Shown: piece after piece, positions 22,641 to 35,980 of the stretch
Layout: every line of letters starts with the position of its first letter
Numbering within the stretch: position 1 is the first letter of the stretch
Source of the DNA: Metamycoplasma cloacale
Lineage (GTDB): Bacteria; Bacillota_I; Bacilli_A; Mycoplasmatales; Metamycoplasmataceae
Length of the DNA: 64,000 bases
Assembly: GCF_900660735.1 (NCBI RefSeq)
Contig: NZ_LR215049.1
Location: 186,001 to 250,000, forward strand
Direction: 5' to 3'
Notes under the pieces: model-generated
The model's database searches: none
Told to the model about the DNA's origin: nothing
Seen by the model: the letters and a program-made list of their open reading frames with translations, nothing else
Made by a program: the position numbers and the translations under genes

Positions 22641-23394
22641 TTATATTTTGTAAAGTTCTAGGTATTGTTGCATGTATTTTTCGACACGTTCTTGATAGAT
22701 TGTGTCATCAAAAACTAGTTTGTCATGTTTTTGATTTCATAAAATAAACAATGCATTAACAATTATTTTATGTACTAACAGATATTTAGGTTCAAAGTCA
22801 TCTCCGTATGCGTCAAGAAAAACTTTTTCTTGTCTAGCATCTAAATTACTTCCTTCAATAAAGTATGCCAAATCAAAGTGTACATCTCCCATTGAAGCGT
22901 ATTCTCAATCAATAAAATAAATATCCTCTTGATTTTGAATCATGTTAAATAGTCATAAATCATTATGTACCGGAGCTGAATTATCAATGTTTTTTAAAAA
23001 TAAATTAATTTTTTTAAAGTATTTATCAAGTATGGGAATTTTACGGTTGTGTTTTTTAACTAAATCACGATAAACCTTAAAACGTCTTGCGACTTGATTT
23101 TCTTTAGGAAATTTTAATTTTGAATTATGTAATGTAATTAAATTTGTCGCAATGATTTTTAGTTGTTCATCACTTGGTGAGATATCTTCTGATAAGGTTT
23201 TACCATCAATTCATTCAGTGACTAGATATTGTTGATCATCGTAAATAGTTTTGGGGCTAAATTTTAAATTATTTAGGATTGAATAATCGATTTTATGATT
23301 GAATTCGTCATATTTTTTTGCTTTGATGAAATAATTTTGATTTTCATCTTTGTATGTAGTGTTTGTATAACCTTGGTGTTCCAAAGGTTTGCAA

Positions 23395-23417
<23 letters not shown>
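22641..23417 (-). CDS. Choline/ethanolamine kinase-like protein (LicA type)
   Basis: A 258-residue kinase-fold protein. HNDLWLFNMI is the catalytic loop and IYFIDWEYASMG the metal-binding motif, followed by HFDLAYFIE; all are as in LicA/choline kinases. The N-terminal EHQGYTNTTYK corresponds to the nucleotide loop (GGlTN.ny). It probably phosphorylates choline or a related small alcohol for phospholipid or glycolipid headgroups. The chosen ATG lies 23 bp inside gyrB; a GTG at 23465 would add 16 residues that only mirror gyrB coding. The overlap with gyrB implies translational coupling. Confidence 0.8.
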
Positions 23418-25446
<2,029 letters not shown>

Positions 25447-25530
25447 TTAGTATTAGTGTCTTTCAATCCACGTTTTAAGGTTTTTATTCAAAAAAATAGG
25501 TAATTTTTTAAAAAAAGTATTGAAATAAAG

Positions 25531-25569
25531 AAATAAATAAAAATTCATCAGTGAAAATCTGACGAATTT
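25531..25569 (-). terminator. Terminator of lemA
   Basis: An 11-bp stem, AAATTCGTCAG/CTGATGAATTT on the minus strand with one G-T pair, followed by a T-rich stretch, 16 bp after the lemA stop. The remainder of 25397-25530 shows no gene. Confidence 0.65.
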
Positions 25570-25584
25570 ATTTTTATAAAATAT

Positions 25585-26244
25585 TTATTTTCAAAGTGAA
25601 GATGTATCAACGTCTTGTGTTTCAGCTTCAGAAGCTTTGAATAATGGTTGGTTGTACAAACCTAATTTTTCAGCAATAACAACTGTATAGAATGTATATA
25701 TTTCTTGGTTGAATGTTCTTGCTCTGTAGTTATAATTTCTAATTGCTGAATAAATTTCTTCCTCTTGAATAACAATTTCAGATGATAATTGCATGTAATG
25801 TGCACTAGCTTTTAAATCTGGATATCTTTCAAATTGAATGTTAATTGCTCTCGTCGCTTCAGAAATAATTGATTCAACTTTAACTTTGTCTGTTTCGTTG
25901 CTAATTTCTTCAATTTTTGAACGATATTTAGTAATTTGTTCTAATGTTTCTTTTTCGAATTTTGAATATCCTTTAACTGAATCCATTAATTTTAAAAGAA
26001 TGTCTCTTCTTTTCTTTTGAGAAGCTTGAATTGTTGAAGCAGCTTCTTGAATATCATTCATTCTTCTTAATAAGTGATTTCTTTTTGGAATGCCAGCTGC
26101 TAGATAGAATATTCCTAATGTAATAATACATAATAGAATGAAACCAAATTTTTGACCACCAGTTGCTTTAGCGGGTTTAATTGAGTTATCTACTTGTGGT
26201 TTAAAGCTTTCATTTCCATCTGTTTGTCTTGTATCAAATAACAT
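25585..26244 (-). CDS. lemA: LemA-family protein
   Basis: A 219-residue protein with one membrane segment near residues 33-52 and then a helical domain. KRNHLLRRMNDIQEAAS, LLKLMDSVKGYSKFEKETL and the C-terminal AIRNYNYRARTFNQEIYTF follow the LemA pattern (.rN.Lv.l.n.V..a...i...l..Rrd.ip.Lv..vk.ya..E...l and aR..yN..V..yN). The biochemical role of LemA is not established. Strong GGAGAGAG before the ATG. It follows a gene that may be DUF3137, a frequent LemA partner. Confidence 0.88.
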
Positions 26245-26269
26245 AATCTCTCTCCTTTATTAGTTAATA

Positions 26270-28078
26270 TTAATTATACAAAATCTTATATAGATTTTCT
26301 ATTGCAAAATCTCATGTTGTTTTTACAATTGTATCGAAGAATATATAGATATTAAATTCATCTTGTTCTAGTGTTATTCTATCTGCACTAATGTTGAAAC
26401 CTGTAATTTGTTTTAATAACTTATTCTTCAATTCTTTTAAATCGTAAATATTTTTATCTTGTTTTTCAATAATGTGAATGCTTTTGAATTCAACAATTGG
26501 GTAATATCTTTTATATGGCACAGAAACTTCTTGTGAATGATCGATTTCGTTTTCGTAATAATATGAATTTCAAGGAATATCCATTTTTAATCCATAAGTT
26601 GTTAATTCCATATCGACTTTTCATACATCAAATCAACCAATTCTATCGTTTCTAGGGTGTGTGATTGTGTATGGACGATATTTTCCAATTGCATTTAATC
26701 CCATGATTGTAATTTGGTTTTTTTCGTATTTGTTGTTAATTTCTTGTAAATCTTTATGTGTCATTACATAACTATCTGTATCAATTTCTAAATTTTCAGA
26801 TGCGATGAATTTATTTAAATACATTTTTGTCAATATTTTTGCGATTGAAATAATTGGCATAATTGATTGTTGATATAAATCATTCATTATTTCTTTTATA
26901 GTTAGATTTTGATTGGTAGCTAAATTAACTCTTATTTTTGAATCGTAATCAATCATCGACAATACTGCATCGTGATAAGAATCGTTTTTAGAAATTAAGT
27001 ATTTCTTAGATTTGAAAACCTTGTTTTCTTTTAATTGCAATTCCTTTAATGTGTTTTTATAGTTTATATATCTTTCTTGTACATATTGTGGGAAATATGT
27101 AAGAATTTTTAATTCATTATTGAATGAAAATCAATAATTTTTACAAAATTCTTCATTTTCAAATAGGAATTCACCTTTTTTATATTTCTTATTGTATTCA
27201 CCTTTTGTTAAACCTTCTAACTCCATGAATTCAAGTTCTGGTAAAAATTTTGTTGGCACTATTGTATAAGGTTTTAAATTCATAAAAGGTGTTCTTTCGT
27301 GGTGATAACTTGTTACTGTTGTGGTTCTAGTTTCACCATTTACTGTATATGAATAGGTTTTGCTTGCTTGAGTAGTTATTATTTGTCATTCCTCTTCAAT
27401 TAAAAGCATATTCATAAATATAGAGTTTCTAATGTCATATGTTTGCATTTGTAAGAAACTTACGAAAGATTTGTCTTTTGTAAAATAATTTTCGCTTAAA
27501 TGAGAAAAAGCATAAATTGAATCTAAAGAATTATATACTTCTGTAATACCCATTTGTTTCAATGTTCCATTAATGAAGTCATTAAATTGAAATCTTTTAA
27601 ATATGTCTCAAATTTTTTGATTTTTATTAGCTCAAATTTCATTCTTAACTTGAAGTATATTGTTTTTATATTCGTTAAACTCGTTAATATATTTTTTGTT
27701 TTTCAATAAAAAAGGTAAAAAGAATAGACCAATAATTAATATTGAGAAAAATATAATGACTCCATTTGCAAATTTACGTTTCCCAACTTTATTTTCTTTA
27801 TATTTTTGTTTTATATCATTGTCTAAGTTATTCATTTTTTCAATATCTTTTTTAATGTCATCTTCAATATTGAAATTTTCATTAATTTCTTTGTCTAGAT
27901 ATTGCTTAAAATAATAACCAAGGTTATCAACTGTAGCCTTTAATAAATATTTAATAGGGTTTTCTACTAGTTTGTTTGTGTCAATTGGGGGAATAAATTT
28001 TTTATCTTTTTTCTCCTCTTTGGTAGTTTCTTGTGCATTGTTATTCGTTGTTGTTTCTTTATTTTCTATATCGTTCAT
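26270..28078 (-). CDS. Membrane protein, possibly DUF3137 family, 602 aa
   Basis: An N-terminal Thr/Lys/Glu-rich tail of about 30 residues, then one strong membrane segment (two short helices, residues 107-126) preceded by a possible coiled coil, and a long C-terminal domain that ends with FNISADRITLEQDEFNIYIFF. That final pattern and the position directly upstream of lemA resemble DUF3137 proteins, often encoded next to LemA; the assignment is tentative. Many Trp are TGA. The ATG has no Shine-Dalgarno; a TATAAA lies 9 bp upstream, preceded by a 16-T run (coding strand). Confidence 0.6.
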
Positions 28079-28087
28079 ATTTATAAT

Positions 28088-28115
28088 TTTATAAAAAATA
28101 AAAAAAAAAAAAAAA
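28088..28115 (-). promoter_or_regulatory. -10 box next to 16-nt homopolymer
   Basis: On the minus strand a run of 16 T (28100-28115) is followed after 6 bp by TATAAA (28088-28093) and, 9 bp on, by the ATG of the 602-residue protein. The run also lies behind a weak CGAAG/CTTCG stem, so it may double as the terminator of the upstream gene. A slippage-prone tract in the spacer could alter expression. Confidence 0.4.
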
Positions 28116-28124
28116 CGAAGTTTT

Positions 28125-29252
28125 TTAAAATAAATCTTCTTCGTCTTTTATTAATGAGTATTTCTTATTATTTTCTTTTGTGGGTTTATTTTCTTCAATA
28201 ATTTCTTGATCAGCTACTTCGGGTTTACTAAATTCAACAGTTTCGTTAAATGGATCATCATCAATGTCAAAGGTGTTTAATTCATTAACTTCAGTTTTAT
28301 CTATTAATTGAGTTTCAATATCTTTATTTAACTGTTTATTATCAACAGTTATGGTTGCAGTTTTTGCTTCAACGAAGTCATTTTCTGATTCAATAATTAT
28401 TTCATTTTCTTGGGTATCGTTCAATGCATCAAGTGGGTTTGTGTCATTATTTGCATTATTATTGATAAATTGTTTATTTTCATTGATGTTGAATGAATTC
28501 ATTGGAACATATTTTGAATCATTGTTAGTATGAATTTTAATCATTTTGCTTTTATTGCTTTGTTTATTTTTGTTAAACATTTCTTTTGCTTTAGTTCTTT
28601 TTTCTTTATTTAAACTCATTAAAGCAAAACGTTCATCTCTGATAAATAAACAAATAATTGAGCTAATTATTGCAACGAATGCAAATATAAAGGTTAAAAC
28701 CTTACCCGCTGTTAAACCAAAAATAGAAAGAAGTGCAAAAATTGCTGTTGCAAATACACCTAAAGTATATTTATTTGGTAGATATAAATTAGCATTTGGA
28801 TCTTCGTTTCCACCATTTTTGAAACTTTCAAATCATTTGTTAAATACAAATGTGAAAGATTTACCGGTTGTAAAATCATCTTTCTTTAACATTGCTGTCA
28901 TCATAATTGCTGTTGTTAATAAAATAACTGCAAAAAAGATAAACGAAATTCTTCCTAAACTAATATGAATAATCTTAAAAGAATAGGTTTTTTTAAGATT
29001 GAATATTTTTCTTAAACATAGCAAAACGATTAAGGCATAGAATAAAATAGAAAAACAACCAAAAACAATATTAATGCTATATGAATGAATGGATGTAATT
29101 CATTTTACGTTGATAAAAGAAATAACAATAAAGAAAATAGTTAGAAAAAGAATGAATGTTCAAATTAATTTTGTGTCTCTTGAAAAATAGTATTGTTTTT
29201 CAACTACTTGTTTTTTAGAAGAAACTGAATTTGATTCAATATTAGATTTCAT
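28125..29252 (-). CDS. Four-helix membrane protein with acidic tail (FtsK N-terminus-like)
   Basis: A 375-residue protein with four membrane segments, about residues 28-48, 58-80, 98-121 and 165-198. A basic stretch follows (SLNKEKRTKAKEMFNKNK) and then a 150-residue Asn/Asp/Glu-rich linker ending at a genuine TAA. This architecture and the position after an RNase J gene recall the membrane domain plus linker of FtsK/SpoIIIE translocases, but no motor domain (Walker A/B) follows. It may be a membrane protein of another kind; homology to FtsK is a guess from topology. It overlaps the end of the RNase J gene by 11 bp. Confidence 0.65.
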
Positions 29253-30909
29253 ATAAAGTAATTACAACCAATGGTTCTTTTTCTAATACTTTATAAATTT
29301 TTCTTTTAATTGATTTTCTTAATCGCTCTTGAATATCTTTTAAATCAATTTCACTTGTTTTTTTGTTAACAAATTCTTTGTTAAAGAGATCTTCAACGAT
29401 TTTATGAATAACTTCTTTATTATCCTTGGTAATTAATCCGTATGAAATAATTTGCAATTCATTAATAGTTTTCTTTGTTTTATAATCAATTAAGCATGAA
29501 AGCGCTAAGACTCCATCTCTAGCAAGGTTTTCTCTTTCTTTAATTACTTCATGTGATATATCGCCAATACCAAACCCATCAATAATGACATCGCCAATAT
29601 TTCTTAATGTATGTTTTTGTGAAACTAAATTTCAATCGTTAAATTCAGCTACTTTTCCATTTTGTAAAACCAATGCATTATTTAAATTCATTCCTGCATC
29701 ACGTGCAATTTTAGAAGCAACAACTAAATAACGATATAAACCTTGAATTGGAATGAAATATTTTGGTTTTAATATTTTAATTACATCATAGATATCTTGT
29801 TTAGCGGGGTTACATGCATAATATTGATCAGCACCAAGTTCGATTAAATTTGATGTATGTCTTGCAATTTCATCTAATGTTAAAGCATAATTTACTTCAA
29901 GACCATTAATAGGAGGAGCAATAATAATTACTGCATCACTATCTTTTAATGTTAGGTATACGTCATTATTTGAAGCGATTCTTAAAAATCTTAAATATAG
30001 TCTTTCAATTGCACCTGTTACTAAAATAATTGCATTATCGACTTCATTAGCTACACGATAGTCAATAAATTCGGGTCAATGATCTAAATTTTTATTGATT
30101 TTTTTAACAAGGGTGATTAATTGTGAATAGGTGCGACCATATGTGATAACAGGACGATTATATTTTTTAGCTAGTAAAAGAATTTCATGTGCAGTAATCA
30201 TATCTTCGTCATATAAACCAACAATAATTCTTTTATGTTGGTTTTCAGGTGTATTCATTTCTTTGAACTTATATTCAATTTTCTTTGAAACTCAAAGTTT
30301 ATCAATTGATTTTCCTGGATAGTTTGAACGATTTGCGTCCATAATTAAGATTTTTAATTCTTTATTATTGAAAAGATTTTTAATTCCTTCGATATCAGTT
30401 TTTCCATAAGGTCCTAAATTACCATCAACAAAATTTGTTAAAAATAGAATATTTCCATCATTTAATTCAAAATTGAAACCAAGTTGTCCTGGCATTGCAC
30501 CAGCAATTTCAAAAGGAGTTACAATTACGTCATTAAATTTTTGCGGTTTATCAATGACATTAATTTGGAATTCATTATGTTCAATGTTATATTTTGAAAT
30601 ACGATCTAATAAAACAATACGGTTAAAAGTAGATGTATAAATTTTTAAACCTCTAATTTGCATTAATATTCAAGGAATTGCTGAAAAGCTTTTATTTTGC
30701 ACGTCGGTTAAAAATAAACCAACAATGTCGTTTTGACGTTTAATTAAGTATTCATAGTTGCAAATTAAAGTATCAATTCCATTATGTGTGTTAATTGGAA
30801 CTTTTGTCCCTGAGTTGATAATATAAAGTTTTGAGTTAATTTCAATTACATAACAGTTTTTTCCATTTTCATCTAAACCACCAAGGGCGTAAAAATTAAT
30901 TTTGTTCAT
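29242..30909 (-). CDS. RNase J paralogue lacking catalytic metal ligands
   Basis: A 555-residue protein with the overall RNase J layout: beta-lactamase domain (INFYALGGLDENGKN), beta-CASP insert, then LKPKYFIPIQGLYRYL and a C-terminal domain. The metal-binding positions are altered. The HxHxDH motif is LFLTDVQNKSF, the later GHS-type loop is EIAGAMPGQ, the GDF motif is LTNFVDG, the SGH motif is YACNPAKQD, and HGEyR is QGLYRYL. It is therefore predicted to be catalytically dead, like an extreme RNase J2, and may act as partner of an active RNase J elsewhere. GGAGGAAC precedes the ATG. It is divergent from apt. Confidence 0.88.
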
Positions 30910-30975
30910 TGTTCCTCCACTTGAAATTCAATATAAATATTAATTAATTATTTTATATTAATTAAGCTAAATAAT

Positions 30976-31003
30976 TTGTTTTTATTATTTTATTATATAT
31001 AAT
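30976..31003 (+). promoter_or_regulatory. apt promoter
   Basis: TTGTTT (30976-30981), 16-bp spacer and TATAAT (30998-31003). The -10 box ends 6 bp before the ATG at 31010 and there is no Shine-Dalgarno, so the mRNA should be leaderless. Confidence 0.6.
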
Positions 31004-31009
31004 ACAAAT

Positions 31010-31525
31010 ATGAATTTAAAAAACTATATTAATACAATTGAAAATTTTCCTAAAAATGGAATTAAATTTAAAGATATTTCGCCATTACTAGCTGATGGTG
31101 AGGCACTATATTATACAATTTCAGAGATGGCTCAACTATGTAAGGACGTAGATATTATCGTAGGCCCAGATGCACGTGGTTTTCTTTTTGGAACACCAGT
31201 GGCAGCATTTTTAAAAAAACCATTTATTATGGTTAGAAAACCAGGAAAATTACCTGGAAAAGTTGTTTCATATGACTATATATTGGAATATGGAAAAAAC
31301 ACACTTGAAATTCAAAATAATTTAGTTAAAAAAGGTCAAAAAGCAGTTATTATTGACGATTTATTAGCAACAGGCGGAACAGTAGAAGCTATTATTAAAT
31401 TATTAGAACATCAAGGTGTTGAAGTAATTAAAGTTGTTGTTTTAATGGAATTAATTGATCTAAAAGGTAGAGAGAAATTAAACGTTCCAGTCAATAGTTT
31501 AATTACATATAAAAATGAGGAATAA
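31010..31525 (+). CDS. apt: Adenine phosphoribosyltransferase
   Basis: A 171-residue purine-salvage enzyme that makes AMP from adenine and PRPP. FPKNGIKFKDISPLL, the GPDARGFLFG segment, VRKPGKLPG and the PRPP loop VIIDDLLATGGT are all characteristic. The length matches the family. It is probably leaderless and is followed after 3 bp by pepF, so the two are co-transcribed. Salvage is expected in mollicutes, which lack de novo purine synthesis. Confidence 0.96.
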   Translation: MNLKNYINTIENFPKNGIKFKDISPLLADGEALYYTISEMAQLCKDVDIIVGPDARGFLFGTPVAAFLKKPFIMVRKPGKLPGKVVSYDYILEYGKNTLEIQNNLVKKGQKAVIIDDLLATGGTVEAIIKLLEHQGVEVIKVVVLMELIDLKGREKLNVPVNSLITYKNEE

Positions 31526-31528
31526 AGT

Positions 31529-33352
31529 ATGAAAAAATATAACAAATACGAAGATATTGAACAACAATATCGTTTTGATCTTAAAGATATTTTACAAGGT
31601 AAAACATTAGATGATTGAAAACATGAATTCTTTGCAATTTATGAACGTTTAATAGAAATTAAGGATCAAAAATACGAAGATTTTAATCTATATCTTGAAT
31701 ACATTAAATTACTTGGTGATTCAATGATTATTTCAAATAAAATTACAAACTATTTATCAAATAAACAAAATATTAACGTAACTGATTCATCAATTTCTTC
31801 ATTATCAGTTGAATTTGAAAATCAATTAAATGAATATCAAACTAGATTGGGAAGTGAAATCAATCGAATTGCAAAACATAGAAAAACTATTGAAAAATGA
31901 ATGAATTTACCGGAATTGAAAGAAGTTAGAAAAGATTTAGAAAAAACTTTAAATGAATTAGATCACAAACTATCTGATGAAGTTGAAAACTATCTAACTG
32001 AAACATCAATTGGAGAACCAAATTTAGAAGAAATTTTTGTTGTATTAACAGATAGCGAAATAGATTTTGGATACGGAATTGATAGCAAAGGTAAGAAACA
32101 TAAAATTACTGAAGGTAATTATTATATGTTGTTAAAAAATAAAGATGAGAAATTAAGAAAAACAACATATACAAGTTATAACAAAGCATTTTGAGATAAA
32201 AAAGAAACATTATCTAAATTGTTATATCAACATATTAAACGTATTTCAGTTAATGCAAAACAACGTAGATATACTTCTGCATTGCAATCTATATTATCAG
32301 AAGACTGTGTTGATGAAAAATTATTGCATTTAATATTTAATTCAGTTAAAAATAACATTGGTATTTTTAGAAAATTTGCTTTATATAAAAAGAAATTTTT
32401 TACAAAGAAATTTAATAAAAAAATGAGACCATGAGATTGAAATTTAGATTTAGTAGATGTCAAAACTAAATATTCAATTGAAGAAGCTAATGAAATATTG
32501 TTAAATATTACAAAAGTTATGCCTTTTGAATATCACGAAGTTGTTAAAAAAGCAATTAACGAAAATTGAATTGATTACTGCAACGCTCCTTCTAAGATGT
32601 CAGGTGCTTATTCAATAGGTGAATCACATGGTATTGATAAGAAATACATTTTAATGAATTTTGATGGCACATTAGGTTCAGTAAATACCTTATGTCACGA
32701 AATGGGCCATTCAATGCATTCATATTATTCATGCAAAACGCAATCAATTTATCGTTCTGAATATCCAATTATTCTTGCAGAAATTGCCTCAATTTTTAAT
32801 GAATTACTTTTAACTGATTATTTAGTTAAAAACGCTAAATCAGATAAAGAAAAATTTAATATTATCGAACGTTCAATTTTTGATTTTATTGGCACTGTTA
32901 TAAAACAAACCGAATGAGCTAATTACGAATATTATCTATATAGTAAAATAGATCAACAACTACCAATTAATAGTTATGATCAACTTGAAGAGATTTATGT
33001 TAATAACTCAAAAGAATACTCATTAAATCCAAAAGAAACTAAAAAAGGTTTAAAAAGTAATGCATATGCAGTACGTGTGCCACATTATTACTATTACTTC
33101 TATGTTTATAAATATGCATTAGGTTATATCGTTGCCAATATTTTCTATAACCAATATATTAAAAACGGAAAAGAAGCATTGGAAAACTATATAACTAAAT
33201 TTCTATCATCTGGCGATATAAATTGACCTGCTGAGATTTTAAAAGATGCTGGAATTGATATATATTCTGAAGATATTTATCAACAAGCATTTAAAAATAT
33301 TGAAGAGAAAATTAATGAATATATTAAATTAGGAAAAAAGCTTTTTAAATAA
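31529..33352 (+). CDS. pepF: Oligoendopeptidase F (M3 metallopeptidase)
   Basis: A 607-residue cytoplasmic peptidase. The zinc site is [13 protein letters not shown] near residue 395, with the third ligand in [11 protein letters not shown] about 25 residues on. [10 protein letters not shown] and the C-terminal region [14 protein letters not shown] also fit M3B oligoendopeptidases. It degrades short peptides for amino-acid supply. Many Trp are TGA. The ATG lies 3 bp after the apt stop, with AGGAATAAAG upstream. Confidence 0.95.
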
Positions 33353-33365
33353 AAAATAAGAAATT

Positions 33366-33392
33366 TTAGCACTCTACTCAATAAAGTGCTAA
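33366..33392 (+). promoter_or_regulatory. CIRCE operator (HrcA binding site) before lon
   Basis: TTAGCACTC-N9-AAGTGCTAA matches the CIRCE consensus TTAGCACTC-N9-GAGTGCTAA with a single change in the right arm. A TATAAT at 33398-33403 starts 6 bp downstream, so bound HrcA would cover the promoter. lon should therefore be heat-inducible by HrcA derepression. HrcA itself is not in the window. Confidence 0.9.
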
Positions 33393-33418
33393 AATTTTAT
33401 AATAATGAAAGGACAACT

Positions 33419-35923
33419 ATGAAACAATTACCATTTCTTCCAATAAGAAACCAATTAATATTACCTAATGAAATAGATGTAGTTAAAGTTGGAAAACCAA
33501 AATCAATTGAAACAGTTGTAAGTGCCAAAACATCATATAATAACCAAATTGCTATTGGTTTTATTTTAGATGACAACTCAAATAAAGCAAATTACGAATT
33601 GACCGATTTAAGTTCATTTGCAATGGTTGCTAACATTATTTCAATAACCGACAATAATGGTATTCAAATGGTTAAAGTACAAGGAGTAAAATTTGTTAAA
33701 ATTTCATCTTTAACCTCTGATAATTTAGATAACGAAGAAAGTAAAAATAACATCGTTATTTTTGAAGAAATTGATGCTATTAACGAAGATGAGGAATTAT
33801 TTAATAAGATTTTTAAACGTATTAAAAATGCAAGTGACGAACTAAAAGGCTTATATAAATCTTTATCAAAAGGTGAAGAACCTAGCTATTTAAGAAGTAT
33901 TCTTAGAGCGGATATTGAAATTGAAGAATATATCAATAGTCAGAAAAAGAAATCTTCAATTCATGATTTTATTTGACATCTTTTAGCATTAATGTCTGAA
34001 AAATTAATTAATGAAAAAGAAAAATGAGATGAACTATTTTTAAGTAGTTTCAGTTCTGTTAGATTGAATTGAATTTATTCAAAATATAGTGAAATTCTTC
34101 AATACATTAAGTTAGAAAAAGAAATTAATTCTTCAATGCGTGGCGATATGGAAAATCAACAACGTGATTTTATGCTACGTGAAAAATTAAATCAAATTAA
34201 GAAAATGCTAAATGAAGATGGAACTGAATCAAGTGAAAATAAATTTGAAAAAAATCCACATTTAAAAGAAATATATCCAGAATATGTATTAGAAGCGATT
34301 AAATCAGAACAATCAAGATTAGCTTCAATGATGCCATCAAGTCCGGAAGCAAACATTTCAAAAACTTATCTTGATTTATTATGAAAATTGCCATGAAGAA
34401 AAGTTTCTAACGAAATCATTGATATAGAAAATGTTAAAAGAATTTTAGATGAACACCATTATGGTTTAGAAAAACCAAAAGAAAGAATTTTGGAATTTAT
34501 TTCTGTATTAACACATAAACAAAATCAATTAAAAGCAACTAATGAAGCAAGTAATTACATTGAAATTAAAAATGAACCATCTAATTTCATTGATAAAAGT
34601 TTATTTATATCTAAATCAGGTCAATTAAACAATGACAGTATTAACAATATTCCAATCTTAACCTTAATCGGTCCTCCAGGAACTGGTAAAACAACATTAG
34701 CAAAATCAATTGCCGAAGCTCTTGGAAGAAAATTTATCAAAATTTCACTTGGTGGAGTTAAAGACGAAAGCGAAATTAGAGGTCATAGAAGAACCTATGT
34801 TGGTGCAATGCCGGGAAAAATTATTAACGCTATTAAAAAAGCTGGCGTTTCAAACCCTGTTATTTTATTAGACGAAATTGATAAAATGTCTTCTGATTTT
34901 AGAGGAGATCCAACATCTGCAATGTTAGAAGTACTTGATCCTGAACAAAATGTTAACTTCCAAGATCACTATTTAGATCTTGAATATGACTTATCAAAAG
35001 TTTTATTCATTGCAACTGCTAACTACTACGATTCAATACCGGCCGCTTTAATTGATAGGGTTGAATTACTTGAATTATCAACTTATACAACAATTGAAAA
35101 AATTCAAATTGCAAAGAAATATTTAATTCCAAAAATTTGCAAACAAAATTGCATTGACAAAGAACAATTAAATATTTCTGATGAAAATCTTGAATTCTTA
35201 ATTAGAAATTACACAAGAGAAAGTGGAGTTAGAGAATTACAAAGATTAATTGATAACATTGCTAGAAAGATTGTTGTAAAAATTCTTGATAAACAAATTG
35301 ATGGTAAATTTGTCATTACTCAAGATATTATTAAAGAATTTTTAGGTCCAATTAAATTTGAAGATGATGAAAATGAAAATAAATCTCAAATTGGAGTTGT
35401 TAATGGTTTAGCTTACACAAGTTTTGGTGGTTCAACATTAGCAATTGAGGTTACAACTTTCCCTGGTAAAGAAGGATTGAAATTAACAGGTCAATTAAAA
35501 GATGTTATGAAAGAATCAGCGCAAATTGCATTAGCATATGTTAGAGCAAATGCTGAAAAATTTGGTATTGACTTTAACTTTGATGAAAATTCAATTCATA
35601 TTCACGTTCCTGCGGGAGCCATTCCAAAAGACGGTCCTTCTGCTGGTGTTACATTCACTACATCAATTATTAGTGCATTATCAAAAAAACCAGTTCCAGC
35701 AAACATTGGTATGACAGGCGAAATTACCTTAAGAGGAAAAGTTTTACCAATTGGTGGGTTAAAAGAAAAATCACTCGCTGCTACACAATTTGGAATTAGA
35801 AAAATTTTCATTCCTTTTGATAATGAAAAAAATCTACGTGATGTTCCAAAAGAAGTCAAAGAAGTTGTTCAATTCATTCCTGTAAAATACTACGATGAAA
35901 TTTATAACGAAATTTTTAAATAA
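33419..35923 (+). CDS. lon: ATP-dependent protease Lon
   Basis: An 834-residue AAA+ serine protease. The start is taken at the ATG with AAAGGA upstream; an earlier in-frame ATG at 33386 lies inside the CIRCE element. The N-domain begins LPFLPIRNQLILP. Walker A GPPGTGKTT is at about residues 418-426, Walker B VILLDEIDKM follows, and the protease domain has PKDGPSAGV (Ser) and PIGGLKEKSLAA (Lys). About 45 extra residues lie between the pre-AAA helix and Walker A compared with most Lon proteins. It degrades misfolded and regulatory proteins. It is controlled by CIRCE. Confidence 0.97.
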
Positions 35924-35935
35924 ATAATTAATATA

Positions 35936-35980
35936 AAAAGCAATAGATGTTTTAGTAATTAAGATCTATTGCTTTTTTGT
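35936..35980. terminator. Bidirectional terminator between lon and the RNase HII/Tag gene
   Basis: A 13-bp perfect stem, AAAAGCAATAGAT/ATCTATTGCTTTT with a 15-base loop, followed by T runs on either strand. The right arm contains the last codons and TAG stop of the convergent fusion gene. Confidence 0.85.

Noticed and set aside
25455-25480. A stretch TTTCAATCCACG resembling the end of type I CRISPR repeats
   Set aside because: It occurs once, there is no second copy or spacer pattern, and no cas gene is in the window.
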